Part shown: in pieces, positions 33,014 to 43,420 of the stretch
Layout of the letters: the number at the start of each line of letters is the position of its first letter
Numbering within the stretch: the first letter of the stretch is position 1
Source of the DNA: Fagopyrum homotropicum
Lineage: Eukaryota > Streptophyta > Magnoliopsida > Caryophyllales > Polygonaceae
Assembly (NCBI GenBank): GCA_033239125.1
Contig: BSWB01000004.1
Span: 126,365,235 to 126,429,234 of the forward strand
Direction: 5' to 3'
Length of the DNA: 64,000 nucleotides
Program-made: the position numbers and the translations under genes
Notes under the pieces: generated by a model
What the model saw: only the letters and a program-made list of their open reading frames with translations
The model's database searches: none
Told to the model about the DNA's origin: nothing

Positions 33014-36000
33014 TCATACGAGGTGGGAGGTGCCCTCACCCCATACTTCACCTCCATCGTGGGGTGAAGTAAGTAGATCCATCAAACGCTCCAAGACGTG
33101 TAAGTGCTCGTCGGGGAATGAATCGTCTATGGGTGGGCTATCCGTCTCGCGGGAGGATTCCGGTAGCCGGCTGAGGTGATCCGCAACTGAATTCTCGGAT
33201 CCCTTCTTATCGCGGATCTCTAGGTCAAACTCTTGAAGTAAGAGAACCCATCGAATAAGGCGCGGCTTTGCATCTTTCTTAGCCAACAAGTAACGAATGG
33301 CTGCATGGTCGGTGTAGACAATGACTTTCGCTCCTACTAGATAGGAACGAAACTTCTCGAAAGCATATACAACCGCCAATAACTCTTTCTCGGTGGTAGC
33401 GTAGTTGCGTTGTGCTTCATCTAGCGTCTTGCTAGCATAATAAATGGCGGTGGTCCGTCCATCTTTCTTCTGTCCGAGCACCGCTCCTACGGCTACATCA
33501 CTAGCGTCACACATAACCTCAAAGGGCAAGGTCCAATCAGGAGGCTGGATAATGGGAGCGGAGATCAACGCTTCCTTAATCCGGTAAAAAGCATCAAGAC
33601 ACTCCTGCGAAAACTCAAAAACAACATCTTTATTCAAGAGGTTAGTTAGAGGTTTAGAAATCTTAGAGAAGTCCTTGATGAATCTCCTGTAGAAACCTGC
33701 ATGCCCGAGAAAACTCCTTACACCTTTAACAGAACAAGGAGGAGGGAGTTTCTCAATAGTCTCGATCTTAGCTCGATCGACTTCAATACCTCGATTAGAA
33801 ACGAGGTGTCCTAGCACAATGCCTTCATTAACCATAAAATGACACTTCTCCCAATTCAAAACAAGGTTAGTGTCTTCACATCTTTTAAGTACTAGAGAAA
33901 GGTTAGATAGGCAATCATCAAAAGAGGAACCATATACGGAAAAATCATCCATAAATACCTCCATGATCTCCTCTATGTACTCGGAAAAGATAGCCATCAT
34001 GCATCGCTGGAAGGTAGCGGGTGCATTGCACAATCCAAATGGCATCCTCCGATAGGCAAACGTCCCCCAGGGACAAGTGAAAGTGGTCTTCTCCTGATCA
34101 TCCGGATGGATAGGAATCTGGAAGAATCCACTATAGCCGTCCAAGTAGCAAAAGTGTGAATGCTGGGCCAACCGTTCGAGCATTTGATCAATGAAAGGAA
34201 GCGGAAAATGATCTTTCCGAGTCGCCGTGTTCAGCTTCCTATAATCGATGCAAACTCTCCAACCCGTAACGGTCCTTGTTGGGATCAACTCGTTGTTCTT
34301 ATTCGTCACAACGGTCATCCCTCCTTTCTTCGGAACGACATGCACCGGGCTAACCCACTTGCTATCCGAGATAGGATAAATAATACCTGCATCCAACAAC
34401 TTAAGAACTTCCTTCTTCACAACCTCTTTCATGATCGGATTTAACCGTCTTTGAGGTTCCCGTGAAGTCTTATGATTATCCTCCATTAGAATTCTATGCA
34501 TGCAGAAAGAAGGTTTAATGCCAATAAGATCATCCGTGGTGTAACCTATGGCTTTTCGATGCTTTCTCAGGACATGCATTAACTTAGATAATTCAGAATC
34601 GGAGAGGGAAGCACTAGCAATAACGGGATAAGTAGAATCCGGTCCAAGAAAGATATACCTCAAGTGACTAGGGAGTTGTTTAAGCTCCACTACTGGGGGT
34701 GCTCTCTGGGGGAAATCCGTGCTTCCTCTTTCCAGTGGAGTGGTATCAGAGACTGGACTCGATGAAGTCTCAGTTTGAATCATCTCGCCATCGACCTCGG
34801 TCGAGGCGTATAGGTGTTGACCGATGTGTTCTTCAGTCGCCTCGCTCTGTCCAGAAAGTGCCTCGGTCGAGGTACTGCTACTGGGTCCGAGGCTGGAGAT
34901 CTTCGTCTCCTGGATCAGCTTCTCAGTTTTGGCTCCTGGATCCTCTTCCAGTGCCTTCAAGCTCCGTATATCTGCATCACAAGAAGCATCTATACCTTCC
35001 TCCATTAAACTGAAACTTATAACTCTTTCGAGTGGATCGTTAATAAGGATAGAGCTCACCAATTCTCTTGATTCTTCTTCATCGTAGATGTTGAAGATAT
35101 CATCAGTTAGTTGCTCCCCCTTCATGGCTGCAAGTAGTGCAAACTCCACCTCATCGCCACCAACGTTGAATTTCAACTTGGCGTTCTTGCAATCCACGTT
35201 GCAACCCGAAGTTGCTAGAAATGGCCTCCCGAGAATAATAGGTACTGGATAATCTGCGGGAATGTCAAGTACGACAAAATCTATAGGTAGATAGAAGTTA
35301 CCTAACTTGACCGGAACGTCCTCCAAAATGCCCACGGGATGGGTAATGGAGCGATCCGCCATGTAGAGTCGAATCTTGACCGGCTTGGGCTCTCCAAGAC
35401 CGATCTTAGTGCACAACTCCAGCGGGATGATGCTCACGCTGGCTCCTAGATCACAAAGGGCTTCACAAGTTACATCCCCAACTTGAATGGGAATGCAAAA
35501 TGAGCCGGGATCTCTCAACTTAGGCGGCATCTTTTCCTTCATGATCTTTATAAGCTCCGAAGATTTAGATGTCATCCTAACTTCACCAACATCCTCCAGC
35601 TTCCTTTTCCTTGATAAGATCTCTTTTAAGAACTTCCCATAGGCGGGCATACCTAGAATAGCATCAAGGAAAGGAATATTAATATGTAGCTTATTCATCA
35701 AGTCAAGAAACTTACCGAAGTGCTTGTCTAGATGTGCTCTTGCTCTTGACTGAGGGAATGGAAGTGGTGGCTTATATGCAGGAGGTGGAACATAAGTTTC
35801 TGTCGTTCCTCCTGCTTTCTGTTGCTCCGCCTCGGTTGGCATCTCGGTCGAGGTGTTCTTCGACTGGATCTGGACCGAGGTGGTCTGCGTCGAGCGAGGT
35901 ACTGGATCTGCAGTTTTGAGTCCACTCCTCGTCGTTATGGCCATGCACTGGCCCTTAGGGTTAGTTTCCGTCTTTGCTGGAAGCTTCCCTGGATCTCTTG

Positions 36001-37507
36001 GCGCTTCATTCGCCCTACTAGCAAGTTGTTGTTCGAAGGACTTTTGGGCCCTCGAGAATGAAGTCATAGAATTCTCCATAGCACTAAGCTTGATCAAGAT
36101 TGCCTCCAGAACTGCGTCCTTCTTTTCCGGCTGAGACGAACTTGATCCTTGCCCTTGGCTTTTCAATGGATTAGAAGAAGAAGAAGAAGGAGAAGAGAGG
36201 AAAGGGTTAGAGGAATCATTAGAGTTGGAGTTTGAATGGTTGTTACCGTGGTTTTGGTTATTCGCCCTCCAGTTGTTGCTATTGGATCCTCTATTGTTGT
36301 TGTTGTAGTTGTTGTTTCGGGGTCCGTTGTTGTTGTTGTTACGGTACCCGTTATTGTTGTTGTTCCTTTGCCCTTGCTCTTCCTTCTTAGTTTGAGTCAT
36401 CAAGAGCTCCTTCAATTGCTTCACATCGTTCTTCAAAGACGTGAGTTGATTGTTGTTGGGTTGAGTCTCTTGAAAGTTGACTCTTTTAACTCCACCTTCA
36501 GCTCCTTGGTGGGTATACTTCTCCATGTGCAAGGCTTGCTTCTCAATGAAGTCCCAAGCCTCATCTATCGCCATGTCCATGAAGGCACCGGCGGAGAGTA
36601 GTTGGAGATTGAACTGGGTGCTTCCGTCCAGCCCTTTGAAGTAGATCTCCAACAACTCGATCTTTGGAATCCCATGATGTGGGCAATCCAAAAGGATATC
36701 CTTGAACCGCTCCCAAGATTTGGACAAGCTCTCCTTATCCTTCATGATGAAAGCATTGATCTTCCCTCTCATTTCAGCGGTCTTTGAGGGTGGAAAGAAT
36801 TTGGTCAAGAATTCCGTAGTCATCTCCTCCCATGTGCTAATTTTTCCTGGAGGAAGAGATTGATACAAAGTAAGAGCTCTATCTTTTAAAGAAAAGTAAA
36901 AAGGTCTTAGCTTGTAGTTGTTGTTTTCAATTCTGGGAGGTCGCAAGGTCTCCATCAAGATCTCGTAGTTTTGAAGATGTTGATGCGGCGACTCCTTCTC
37001 TAGCCCGCCGAATTGGCATTGGCGAATCATGGCTAGAACTTGCGGTCGAAGTTCGTAGTCATGATCTGCTGGATCTCCTAGGTTCACTCCTGGACGCCTC
37101 AGTTGTTGATTAGGGTCCATTCTTTGACCTAGGGTTTGTGGAATTCCTGCAAGAAGAACATCTCGGACTGGTATCCAAGGTGGAAGTACCTCGGCCGGGG
37201 CGTCGGGTACTGGAATCTGCCTCGGTCGAGGATCAACTACTGGATCCTCCCTCGGTCGAAGTAGAATCTGGTTCCGAATGACAGCAATCTCAGCTTCGAT
37301 TGCTGCAGTCCTGGTGCGATTCTCTTCTTTCTCTTGTATGAGTTCTTCCTTGCTGAGGCGCAGCAGCTCCTGCGTCTCTCTCAATTGGGCCGCAAGATCG
37401 CGATCGTCTTGTTGGGCCATCTTCGCTTCTCTTAAGCGTCTCTTGTATGTCTTTTCTGGTTCGGGATCGTAAGGAACGATTTCCTTCCCAGTGCGGGTTC
37501 TTCGCAT
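33014..37507 (-). CDS. G1 gag-PR-RT-RH polyprotein without integrase (1497 aa)
   Basis: The frame starts at the MRRTRTG methionine (37505-37507), aligned with the G2 start; an upstream in-frame ATG at 37537 is less likely. It contains the gag domain, an Asn-rich linker, protease CDLGASVSII (Asp at 686), RT with FMDD near 1185-1188, and RNase H with the MCDASDVAVGAVLG block. Soon after 'DSFPDEHLH' the frame joins sequence matching the very end of G2 pol ('EVWGE'), then stops. About 1.2 kb encoding the whole integrase is missing, yet the frame stays open. Motif clusters lie in coding linkers at 34793-34894, 35828-35900 and 37187-37260. It can make particles and cDNA but needs an integrase in trans. 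Confidence 0.93.
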   Translation of the reverse strand: MRRTRTGKEIVPYDPEPEKTYKRRLREAKMAQQDDRDLAAQLRETQELLRLSKEELIQEKEENRTRTAAIEAEIAVIRNQILLRPREDPVVDPRPRQIPVPDAPAEVLPPWIPVRDVLLAGIPQTLGQRMDPNQQLRRPGVNLGDPADHDYELRPQVLAMIRQCQFGGLEKESPHQHLQNYEILMETLRPPRIENNNYKLRPFYFSLKDRALTLYQSLPPGKISTWEEMTTEFLTKFFPPSKTAEMRGKINAFIMKDKESLSKSWERFKDILLDCPHHGIPKIELLEIYFKGLDGSTQFNLQLLSAGAFMDMAIDEAWDFIEKQALHMEKYTHQGAEGGVKRVNFQETQPNNNQLTSLKNDVKQLKELLMTQTKKEEQGQRNNNNNGYRNNNNNGPRNNNYNNNNRGSNSNNWRANNQNHGNNHSNSNSNDSSNPFLSSPSSSSSNPLKSQGQGSSSSQPEKKDAVLEAILIKLSAMENSMTSFSRAQKSFEQQLASRANEAPRDPGKLPAKTETNPKGQCMAITTRSGLKTADPVPRSTQTTSVQIQSKNTSTEMPTEAEQQKAGGTTETYVPPPAYKPPLPFPQSRARAHLDKHFGKFLDLMNKLHINIPFLDAILGMPAYGKFLKEILSRKRKLEDVGEVRMTSKSSELIKIMKEKMPPKLRDPGSFCIPIQVGDVTCEALCDLGASVSIIPLELCTKIGLGEPKPVKIRLYMADRSITHPVGILEDVPVKLGNFYLPIDFVVLDIPADYPVPIILGRPFLATSGCNVDCKNAKLKFNVGGDEVEFALLAAMKGEQLTDDIFNIYDEEESRELVSSILINDPLERVISFSLMEEGIDASCDADIRSLKALEEDPGAKTEKLIQETKISSLGPSSSTSTEALSGQSEATEEHIGQHLYASTEVDGEMIQTETSSSPVSDTTPLERGSTDFPQRAPPVVELKQLPSHLRYIFLGPDSTYPVIASASLSDSELSKLMHVLRKHRKAIGYTTDDLIGIKPSFCMHRILMEDNHKTSREPQRRLNPIMKEVVKKEVLKLLDAGIIYPISDSKWVSPVHVVPKKGGMTVVTNKNNELIPTRTVTGWRVCIDYRKLNTATRKDHFPLPFIDQMLERLAQHSHFCYLDGYSGFFQIPIHPDDQEKTTFTCPWGTFAYRRMPFGLCNAPATFQRCMMAIFSEYIEEIMEVFMDDFSVYGSSFDDCLSNLSLVLKRCEDTNLVLNWEKCHFMVNEGIVLGHLVSNRGIEVDRAKIETIEKLPPPCSVKGVRSFLGHAGFYRRFIKDFSKISKPLTNLLNKDVVFEFSQECLDAFYRIKEALISAPIIQPPDWTLPFEVMCDASDVAVGAVLGQKKDGRTTAIYYASKTLDEAQRNYATTEKELLAVVYAFEKFRSYLVGAKVIVYTDHAAIRYLLAKKDAKPRLIRWVLLLQEFDLEIRDKKGSENSVADHLSRLPESSRETDSPPIDDSFPDEHLHVLERLMDLLTSPHDGGEVWGEGTSHLV

Positions 37508-37610
37508 ATACCTAAGAAAGAATCCTGCAAAAGTCACTCAAGTAGAGTGGTTAGACAAAACGGGGCAAATGCCCCAAGAGCAAACCGTACCGGCTCGGTC
37601 TAGACCAAGT

Positions 37611-37627
37611 CCCCGGCAACGGCGCCA
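37611..37627 (-). promoter_or_regulatory. Primer-binding site of G1, tRNA-Asp type
   Basis: The minus strand reads TGGCGCCGTTGCCGGGG, 6 bases after the 5' LTR, complementary to the tRNA-Asp 3' end and the same as in G2. Confidence 0.9.
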
Positions 37628-37633
37628 AAAACT

Positions 37634-39367
37634 TGTTCGCTCCAAACGGTGTGTGCAAGCTTTAAATTTATAACCCTAGACTTAAGCTTAAAACAAGGAT
37701 GCGAACCCGCAGTGTACGGGTCAATCGTAGTAAAAGCAAGAAAATTCCAGGGGTCGATCACAGGGACTCGGTGAAACAAAGTCAACACGGTATGCTACGT
37801 TAGTTCTAACCACAAGAGCGATTAACACAATCAAAGATGAATAAGGAGTAAATAAAGCAAACATGCAATTCTAGGGATTAAAGCATCTAGTTGTGGTTCC
37901 AACTCAAGATCTATAGATAAGCGGACAAAGCTGAGATTTTTTTGCGTGGGGAAGGTGTTACTAAGTGGAGTAGATCACCGGGTAAGTCTCACTACACACT
38001 AATCCTGAATCGTAACTCCTATTACCGGGTAAGTCTCAAGGAATTAAGATGAAGAACTATAACCTCAAACTAACACACCATCTAAGGGAAAAGAATCAAC
38101 CTTTACCGGGTAAGTCTCAGGCTAACTCACGAAGATGGGATGGAAGCACACTCAAACCCCAATAAAGGATAAACCTTTATTACCTACACTTATGATCGTT
38201 GGTACACAAACTAAGGAATTACCGGGTAAGTCTCATCCTAAGCTTGCTTTGAACCAGGAAGGTGTAATAAGAATAGGATTTGGCAAACTCTAACACTTAA
38301 CTCTCAGTTTAGGTCGAATAAGTCACCTCGGTCAGAAGAATTCCACCCCGGCCGAGATGTTCATCAACCGAACGAGATGCTTAGGGTTAAGATTAAAGAC
38401 TCGAACTTTCAGGATCCTACTAGAATCTAAGATTATTCTATCATTGTTTTTCCCACAACCTTCAGCCAATCACCCTAGAATCACACAAGGAAATTAGCCA
38501 CTCATCATCATAACGAAAGTATTAAATATAAGGGAAGAAGGTGAATATTTGAACAAAGAAGAATTTAATGAAAAGACTTCAATAACTGAATCAAATATCA
38601 CAACAAAGCGTTCCTTGGATAATAATCCAACAAGACAAGACAACAATTGAGGGAATTGAAGATAATCTTACAAAACCCTTCAATAAAGCTATAAAAGCTA
38701 TGAACTTCAATCTTCCTTCAACCTTCAAAAAGGTTCTTCAACTCTCCCAACTTGGAGTAGGCTGCTGCTGCGTAATAACTCTCTTGTGCTGATAGCGGAT
38801 GCCGGAATTATGGGAAATCCGACCCTTTTTATAGGAAAATAAACCCTCCAAAGATAATAAATCTTAGAAAGATATTTTCCCATAAATATAGGTAAAATAT
38901 ATGATTCTGCATATCTCCTTCCTTCCAGGAGCCAAGCCCAAAAATATAAGATCACTTTCCAATTTAAAAAGATCTCTTCCAAGAATAAAATATTCTCGCC
39001 GCGTCCTAGGTGTTCGCCTCGGTCGAGTCGGCGTCTCTGGATCACCTCAGTCGAGGTAAATCTGTGGTCAACCGAGGTGACTCACAACTGAATGTGAAAT
39101 CTCTCAAAACTGGTCCAAAGTGAATCTTTAATCCATGGCTATGCTTCCTGGATGTAGCTCCAAATGACTAATGACTCCTTTTGCTCCTTTTTGATGCAAA
39201 ACGTACCATATTACCTGCAATTACAACGAAACTAGGTGCAGACCTCGATTCTCGCAAAGGTAGATGAAATGGTAATAGAATCACATATTATACATACAAA
39301 CATGCAGATTATTGAAGATAAAACGTCCAAACAAACCCCAAAATATAGACTATAATTCATGCTATCA
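37634..39367 (-). mobile_element. 5' LTR of G1 (1,734 bp)
   Basis: It is collinear with 14444-16177 without indels. Five substitutions were seen by eye. The right end GCTATCA is followed by the TSD ATTAA (39368-39372) and then the protease region of copia B. Confidence 0.95.
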
Positions 39368-39372
39368 ATTAA

Positions 39373-39925
39373 CCTTAAAATTTATGTCTGGTAATCCACG
39401 TACCAAGTCTTTTGTAAGTAGCTTCTGCATGGTGTGCATGCTTACGTGACCAAGTCTTCTATGTCAAAGCCTTGGATCATCAGTCAAGGCCTTTATACAT
39501 TTTAGCTTAGTTCCTGCAACTTGGTTAGTACTCAGAGAATAAACATTATTACATCTAGGAGCAGTAAGCAACACTTCTCCCATTTTTATGTCTTGAACCT
39601 CACATTTTTCTGAATCAAACATGACTTTATTACCTTTATCACAGATTTGAGAAATACTTAACAGATTATATTTCAAGCCATCAACTAAATAAACATCATC
39701 AATAAAGTTGGATGAATTGTAGCAAATTTTACCAATGTCAATTATGTCACACTTTCCTTTATCACGAAGAGTAATAGTTCCAGAAGATTGCTTCTTTAAA
39801 TCTGAGAATAAAGAGCTTTTTCCACTCATGTGTCTTGAGCAACCACTATCTAATATCCATTTGTGCTCCTTTACCTTGGTGATATCCTGCAAAACAGCAA
39901 ACATCAACCTTTCCAGGTCGACCAA
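39373..39925 (-). pseudogene. Protease and pre-integrase region of copia B
   Basis: The frame contains the copia aspartic protease active site 'WILDSGCSRHMSG' and the following 'LLSISQICDKGN' and 'VYSLS' blocks of the gag-pre-integrase region. It then runs into the G1 insertion; the rest of integrase is at 13764-14438. The protease would cut the polyprotein into its mature parts. The segment itself is open, but it is separated from gag by stops and from integrase by G1. Confidence 0.88.
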
Positions 39926-39987
39926 ATGGCATATTTTGGTTCATACTCAGGTTCGATCATGTTTGGTGGTCTAGTACTTTTAGGAAC

Positions 39988-41693
39988 TCATATTTGTTTG
40001 ACTTGTTTCCTTAAACATAAATGATAGGTGTTTCTGATGATATAAGGATCATTTCTTCTATAAGGACATGTAGATTTAACATGACCCTTTTTACAACAGT
40101 AGAAACAAGTAGGCATATGAATGCTTCTTTTGGCCTTGACAACAGTGGTGGTAGGTTTTCTAGGAAAGCTTCTATGATAACCTATACCATGTTTGTTAAG
40201 GGAGGACTGTTGTTCACCCATCATTCTCTCAAGATTAGCTTTTGAACGAGTAAACTTAATAAGTGCAGCCTTCTTGTCTTGACACATCAAAGTTAGATCA
40301 ACTTTCTCTTTCTCTAGATCGATATAGTTTCGATGAAGAGAGAAGAGGTTGTCCTTAAGAATCAGGTTCTCTGATTCCAATGCCTTGATATTGTCATCAA
40401 GGTCTATTTTTTCTGTGTTAATATTTTCAATTTCCAGAGACATTTCACTTAGCTGTTTTTCTCGTTCAAGAAGCTTTTCTTTTAAAGAATTTATCCTTAT
40501 TCTATGTTCCTTATCACATATGATAATATCTTTAAGGAATTGTTTCAGGTCAGATTCAGGTTGAGACATAATTGTACTTACCACATTGTCAACATACAGA
40601 TTTGAATCTTCTTCATGATCCGCCATGAGACACAAGTTTGCTTGTTCTTTTTCATCTTCTAATTCATTTGTTGATTCTGAATCACTCCATGAAGCAACCA
40701 TAGCTTTCTTCTTTCGATCATTTTTCTTGAAGTTGGTCCTCTTCTTTTATGGACAATCCTTCACAAGATGATCTGTTTCACCATATTAAAAACAAGTCAG
40801 TACTCTCGTTTTCTTATTAGAGTTAGAAAACTTACCTCGGGGTTTTGATGATCGTGGAAATTCTCTATTTGTAGATTGTTTCTTTAACTTGAGAATTCTT
40901 GCGAGACCCTTGGAGATTATGGCGATTGTATCTTCTTCATCATCATCATTACTATCTTCTTCATCAGATGGTAACTCATCTCTTCTGGATTTTAATGCCA
41001 AATTCTTGGATTGGATGGGAGTTCTCCATCTTCTTCACCCAGAACCATTTCATGTGTGATGAGTTTTCCAAGTAGGTCATCAAGAGGAAGAGTTGTGAGA
41101 TTTTGAGCTTATTCAATAGCAGTCATCTTTGGTCCCCACTTGGCTTTAGGTAGGCTCCTTAGAACCTTCCTCACTTTCTCCTCATTTGTGAAGACCTTTC
41201 CTAGTGAGTCCAGATTGTTCACGATCTCAGTAAATCTGATGAATATTTCTTTGACTGTTTCATTTGGATTCATCTTGAATAGCTCGTATTGTCTGAGAAA
41301 GATGCTAATCTTTGTTTCTTTGACTTGACTTGTTCCTTCGTAGGTGACAACAAGCTTGTCCCATATTTCTTTAGCACTCTTGCATGATGAGATGCGGTTG
41401 AATTCATTTGCATCTAATCCACAGTAGAGTAGATTCATTGCTTTGTAATTTTTTGACACACTGTCCAGATCAGCCTGTGTGACGTCTGATTCCTTCTTTG
41501 GAACTTGGACGCCTTTAACCATTGTCATTGGAACTTTAGGTCCATTTTGAGTAATGCTCCAAAGCTCCATATCCTGGTCAATAATCAACATACGCTTGAA
41601 TGCTCTCCAATGAGCAAAGTTGTTGCCATAAAAGAGTGGTGGTCAGGATGAGGATCTTCCTTGAGCAAATCCACCAACACCTACAGGATTCAT
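39988..41693 (-). pseudogene. Gag of copia B, broken
   Basis: Gag starts at the ATG at 41691-41693 (MNPVGVGGFAQG), 42 bases after the PBS. A CGA-to-TGA stop interrupts the Ser-rich start; copia A keeps Arg there. The UBN2-type gag domain (about 41591-41109) has the blocks 'WDKLVVTYEGTSQVKE' and 'LRSLPKAKWGPK'. A Glu/Lys-rich coiled-coil and a zinc knuckle CFYCCKKGHVKSTC (CX2CX4HX4C, about 40080-40125) follow. At least two frame changes near 41100 and 40750 divide it. Gag would form the virus-like particle and bind the RNA. Confidence 0.85.
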
Positions 41694-41734
41694 GATTAGT
41701 CTCACTGATGGTTAAATCAATAAATGTGAGTCTA

Positions 41735-41746
41735 GCTCTGATACCA
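41735..41746 (-). promoter_or_regulatory. Primer-binding site of copia B, initiator tRNA-Met type
   Basis: The minus strand reads TGGTATCAGAGC, 2 bases after the LTR, the standard plant copia primer site. Confidence 0.9.
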
Positions 41747-41748
41747 AT

Positions 41749-42976
41749 TGAAGAACCGGTAGGTGAAATAAATAAGTTAAATGATACTCTAGAAAGGGGG
41801 TTGAATAGAGTATGGGAACTTTTTCGCAAACCAAATCTCAAGGCCTTGAAACTCCTTTCAAGGACCTTGATGTCAATTTGTGCTTCTCGTGAAACTTTGA
41901 TTTCAAGGGCTTTGAAACTCTTTTCAAGGGCCTTGACTTCTTGCTCCTGCAAAACAAAGTTAGTCACAATAAAGTATATATGGTGCGGAATTGAAAAGAC
42001 TGACACGAGGATATGTTTACGAAGTTCGGCTCTAAAAAGCATACTCTTCATCCCAGGGTATATCTGTAGGATCTAACTATCTATTATCAGCTTCAAAGAG
42101 TCCTAGATACAAACTAGAAGAAATCCCTTCTTCTCTCAATGTAGCCAATGCTACGATCTAGCTCCAACTCTTAACCTAGCTATAATAGCCTAGTTACTTC
42201 GCAGAGTAACACACACTCTAGTATAACAATATTTAAGATCTTCCAATGGATCTCTAGTGTTTTCTCTCTCAAAGGGGATAAAGCTTTTGCGTGAATGAGA
42301 GAAAGAAAAAAAACGAATGCAGATGATTAGATTGTTTGAAGATGTAAAGATATTTTCCTGTGTAAGCTTGTGTGTCTTTCTTCTTCGACCATCGTCTTCA
42401 TTTATACTCTTCTATGGAAAGGTCTTCTAGCCGTTGTAGAGATGACCGTTTGAAAATGAATCATCTTTTCCATGAAGATCGTTTCTTGTTTCGAGATAAG
42501 GTAGACATTGCAAGTCTTCAGCTCCTGAGAACACGTCGAGTCCTTAACTCTTGATCTTCTCGTCTTTTGTTGAATCGAGAGAGAAGATATTTTTGCCGTT
42601 TGTTGTTTAGAAAATCTTTTAGAAAATACTCTCTATTCTTCGTTTGAGATCTTCCTTCGGTTGATAAGATCTTTGTTTGATGAGATCTTTACGTTACAAA
42701 ATCTTCCAATAAAATCTTCAACTCATTTTGAATCCTTGTTCCGTGCATCTATAATTCCAAGGCCCTTGATTTCATCCTTTTGTATTTGCTATCTTTCTTT
42801 GTCCTTGAATCAAACTTCAAGGCCCTTGACAATTTGATAAATCCTGCACTAAATTCAAACCAACCAAATATCTAGAAATATAATCAATACAATGTTAGTA
42901 TATTCAACTACTACATTTGTGTGAAGTCTTCCTTCATCAACACCTATAAACCATTTTAATCAAGGTGGAGTTTTCA
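41749..42976 (-). mobile_element. 5' LTR of copia B (1,228 bp)
   Basis: It pairs with 8187-9404, with a few percent substitutions and small indels. SIRE palindromes are at about 41838-41940 and 42756-42830. The right flank CATTT joins the RT of copia A. Confidence 0.92.
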
Positions 42977-43420
42977 CATTTTGTACTTCTTAAGCAAGTC
43001 TTTAGTATACTTGCTATGATTGAGAAAAATTCTTTTCTTTGCTAGTGTAACTTGAAGTCCAAGAAAGAAATTTAGCTCTCCCATTAAGCTCATTTCAAAT
43101 TCCCTGCACATAATATCTGAAAATTCCTTACAAAGGGAATCATTAGTAGCACCGAATAATATATCATCAACATAGATTTGTATTACTAAAACGTCGTTGC
43201 CTCTGGTTTTGATAAATAATGTTTTATCAATCAAACCTCTTTTGAATTTGTTTTCAAGAAGATATTTAGACAATCTTTCATACCAAGCTCGAGGAGCTTG
43301 CTTAAGACCATAAAGAGCTTTGTCTAGTTTAAAAACATGATCTGGATATTCATCATTTTCAAAACCATGAGGTTGAGCAACGTAGACTTCTTCTTCTAAG
43401 AAACCGTTTAGAAAAGCACA
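42977..43420 (-). pseudogene. RT C-terminal two-thirds of copia A
   Basis: The frame carries 'AFLNGFLEEEVYVAQP', 'KALYGLKQAPRAWYERL' and the active site 'IYVDDILFGATND', with no stop. It is cut at the right by solo LTR G3 and at the left by copia B. Joined with 45246 onward and with 8184 downward it gives a normal copia RT-RNase H order. Close to 95 percent identical to copia B RT. Confidence 0.9.

Larger units (their letters stand above)
14444..39367 (-). mobile_element. G1: Athila-type Ty3/gypsy element lacking integrase
   Basis: LTRs of exactly 1734 bp (14444-16177 and 37634-39367) flank the element, with a perfect TSD ATTAA (14439-14443 and 39368-39372). The tRNA-Asp PBS lies beside the right LTR and the polypurine tract beside the left one, so it is transcribed right to left. 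Five LTR differences were seen by eye (near 14509, 14671, 14926, 15849 and 16039), with no indels. Excluding nested G2 it is about 11.8 kb. It holds an open gag-PR-RT-RH frame, no integrase, and an intact third ORF. Confidence 0.95.
8187..42976 (-). mobile_element. Copia B: SIRE/Maximus-type Ty1/copia element, interrupted by G1
   Basis: The element has matching LTRs (8187-9404 and 41749-42976, both TGAAGAACC...AGTTTTCA on the plus strand). The PBS is next to the right LTR, then gag, protease, integrase, RT, RNase H, third ORF and 3' polypurine tract follow in order on the minus strand. The imperfect target duplication is CATTC (8182-8186) and CATTT (42977-42981), and the flanks join to restore the RT/RNase H boundary of copia A. 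Without the G1 insertion and the 941-bp gypsy LTR it is about 8.9 kb, normal for this lineage although its third ORF is shortened. Several premature stops make it non-autonomous. Confidence 0.9.

Noticed and set aside
35734..36601. Several Val/Ser-rich plus-strand ORFs
   Set aside because: Antisense shadows of the G1 gag-pol linker and Asn-rich region.
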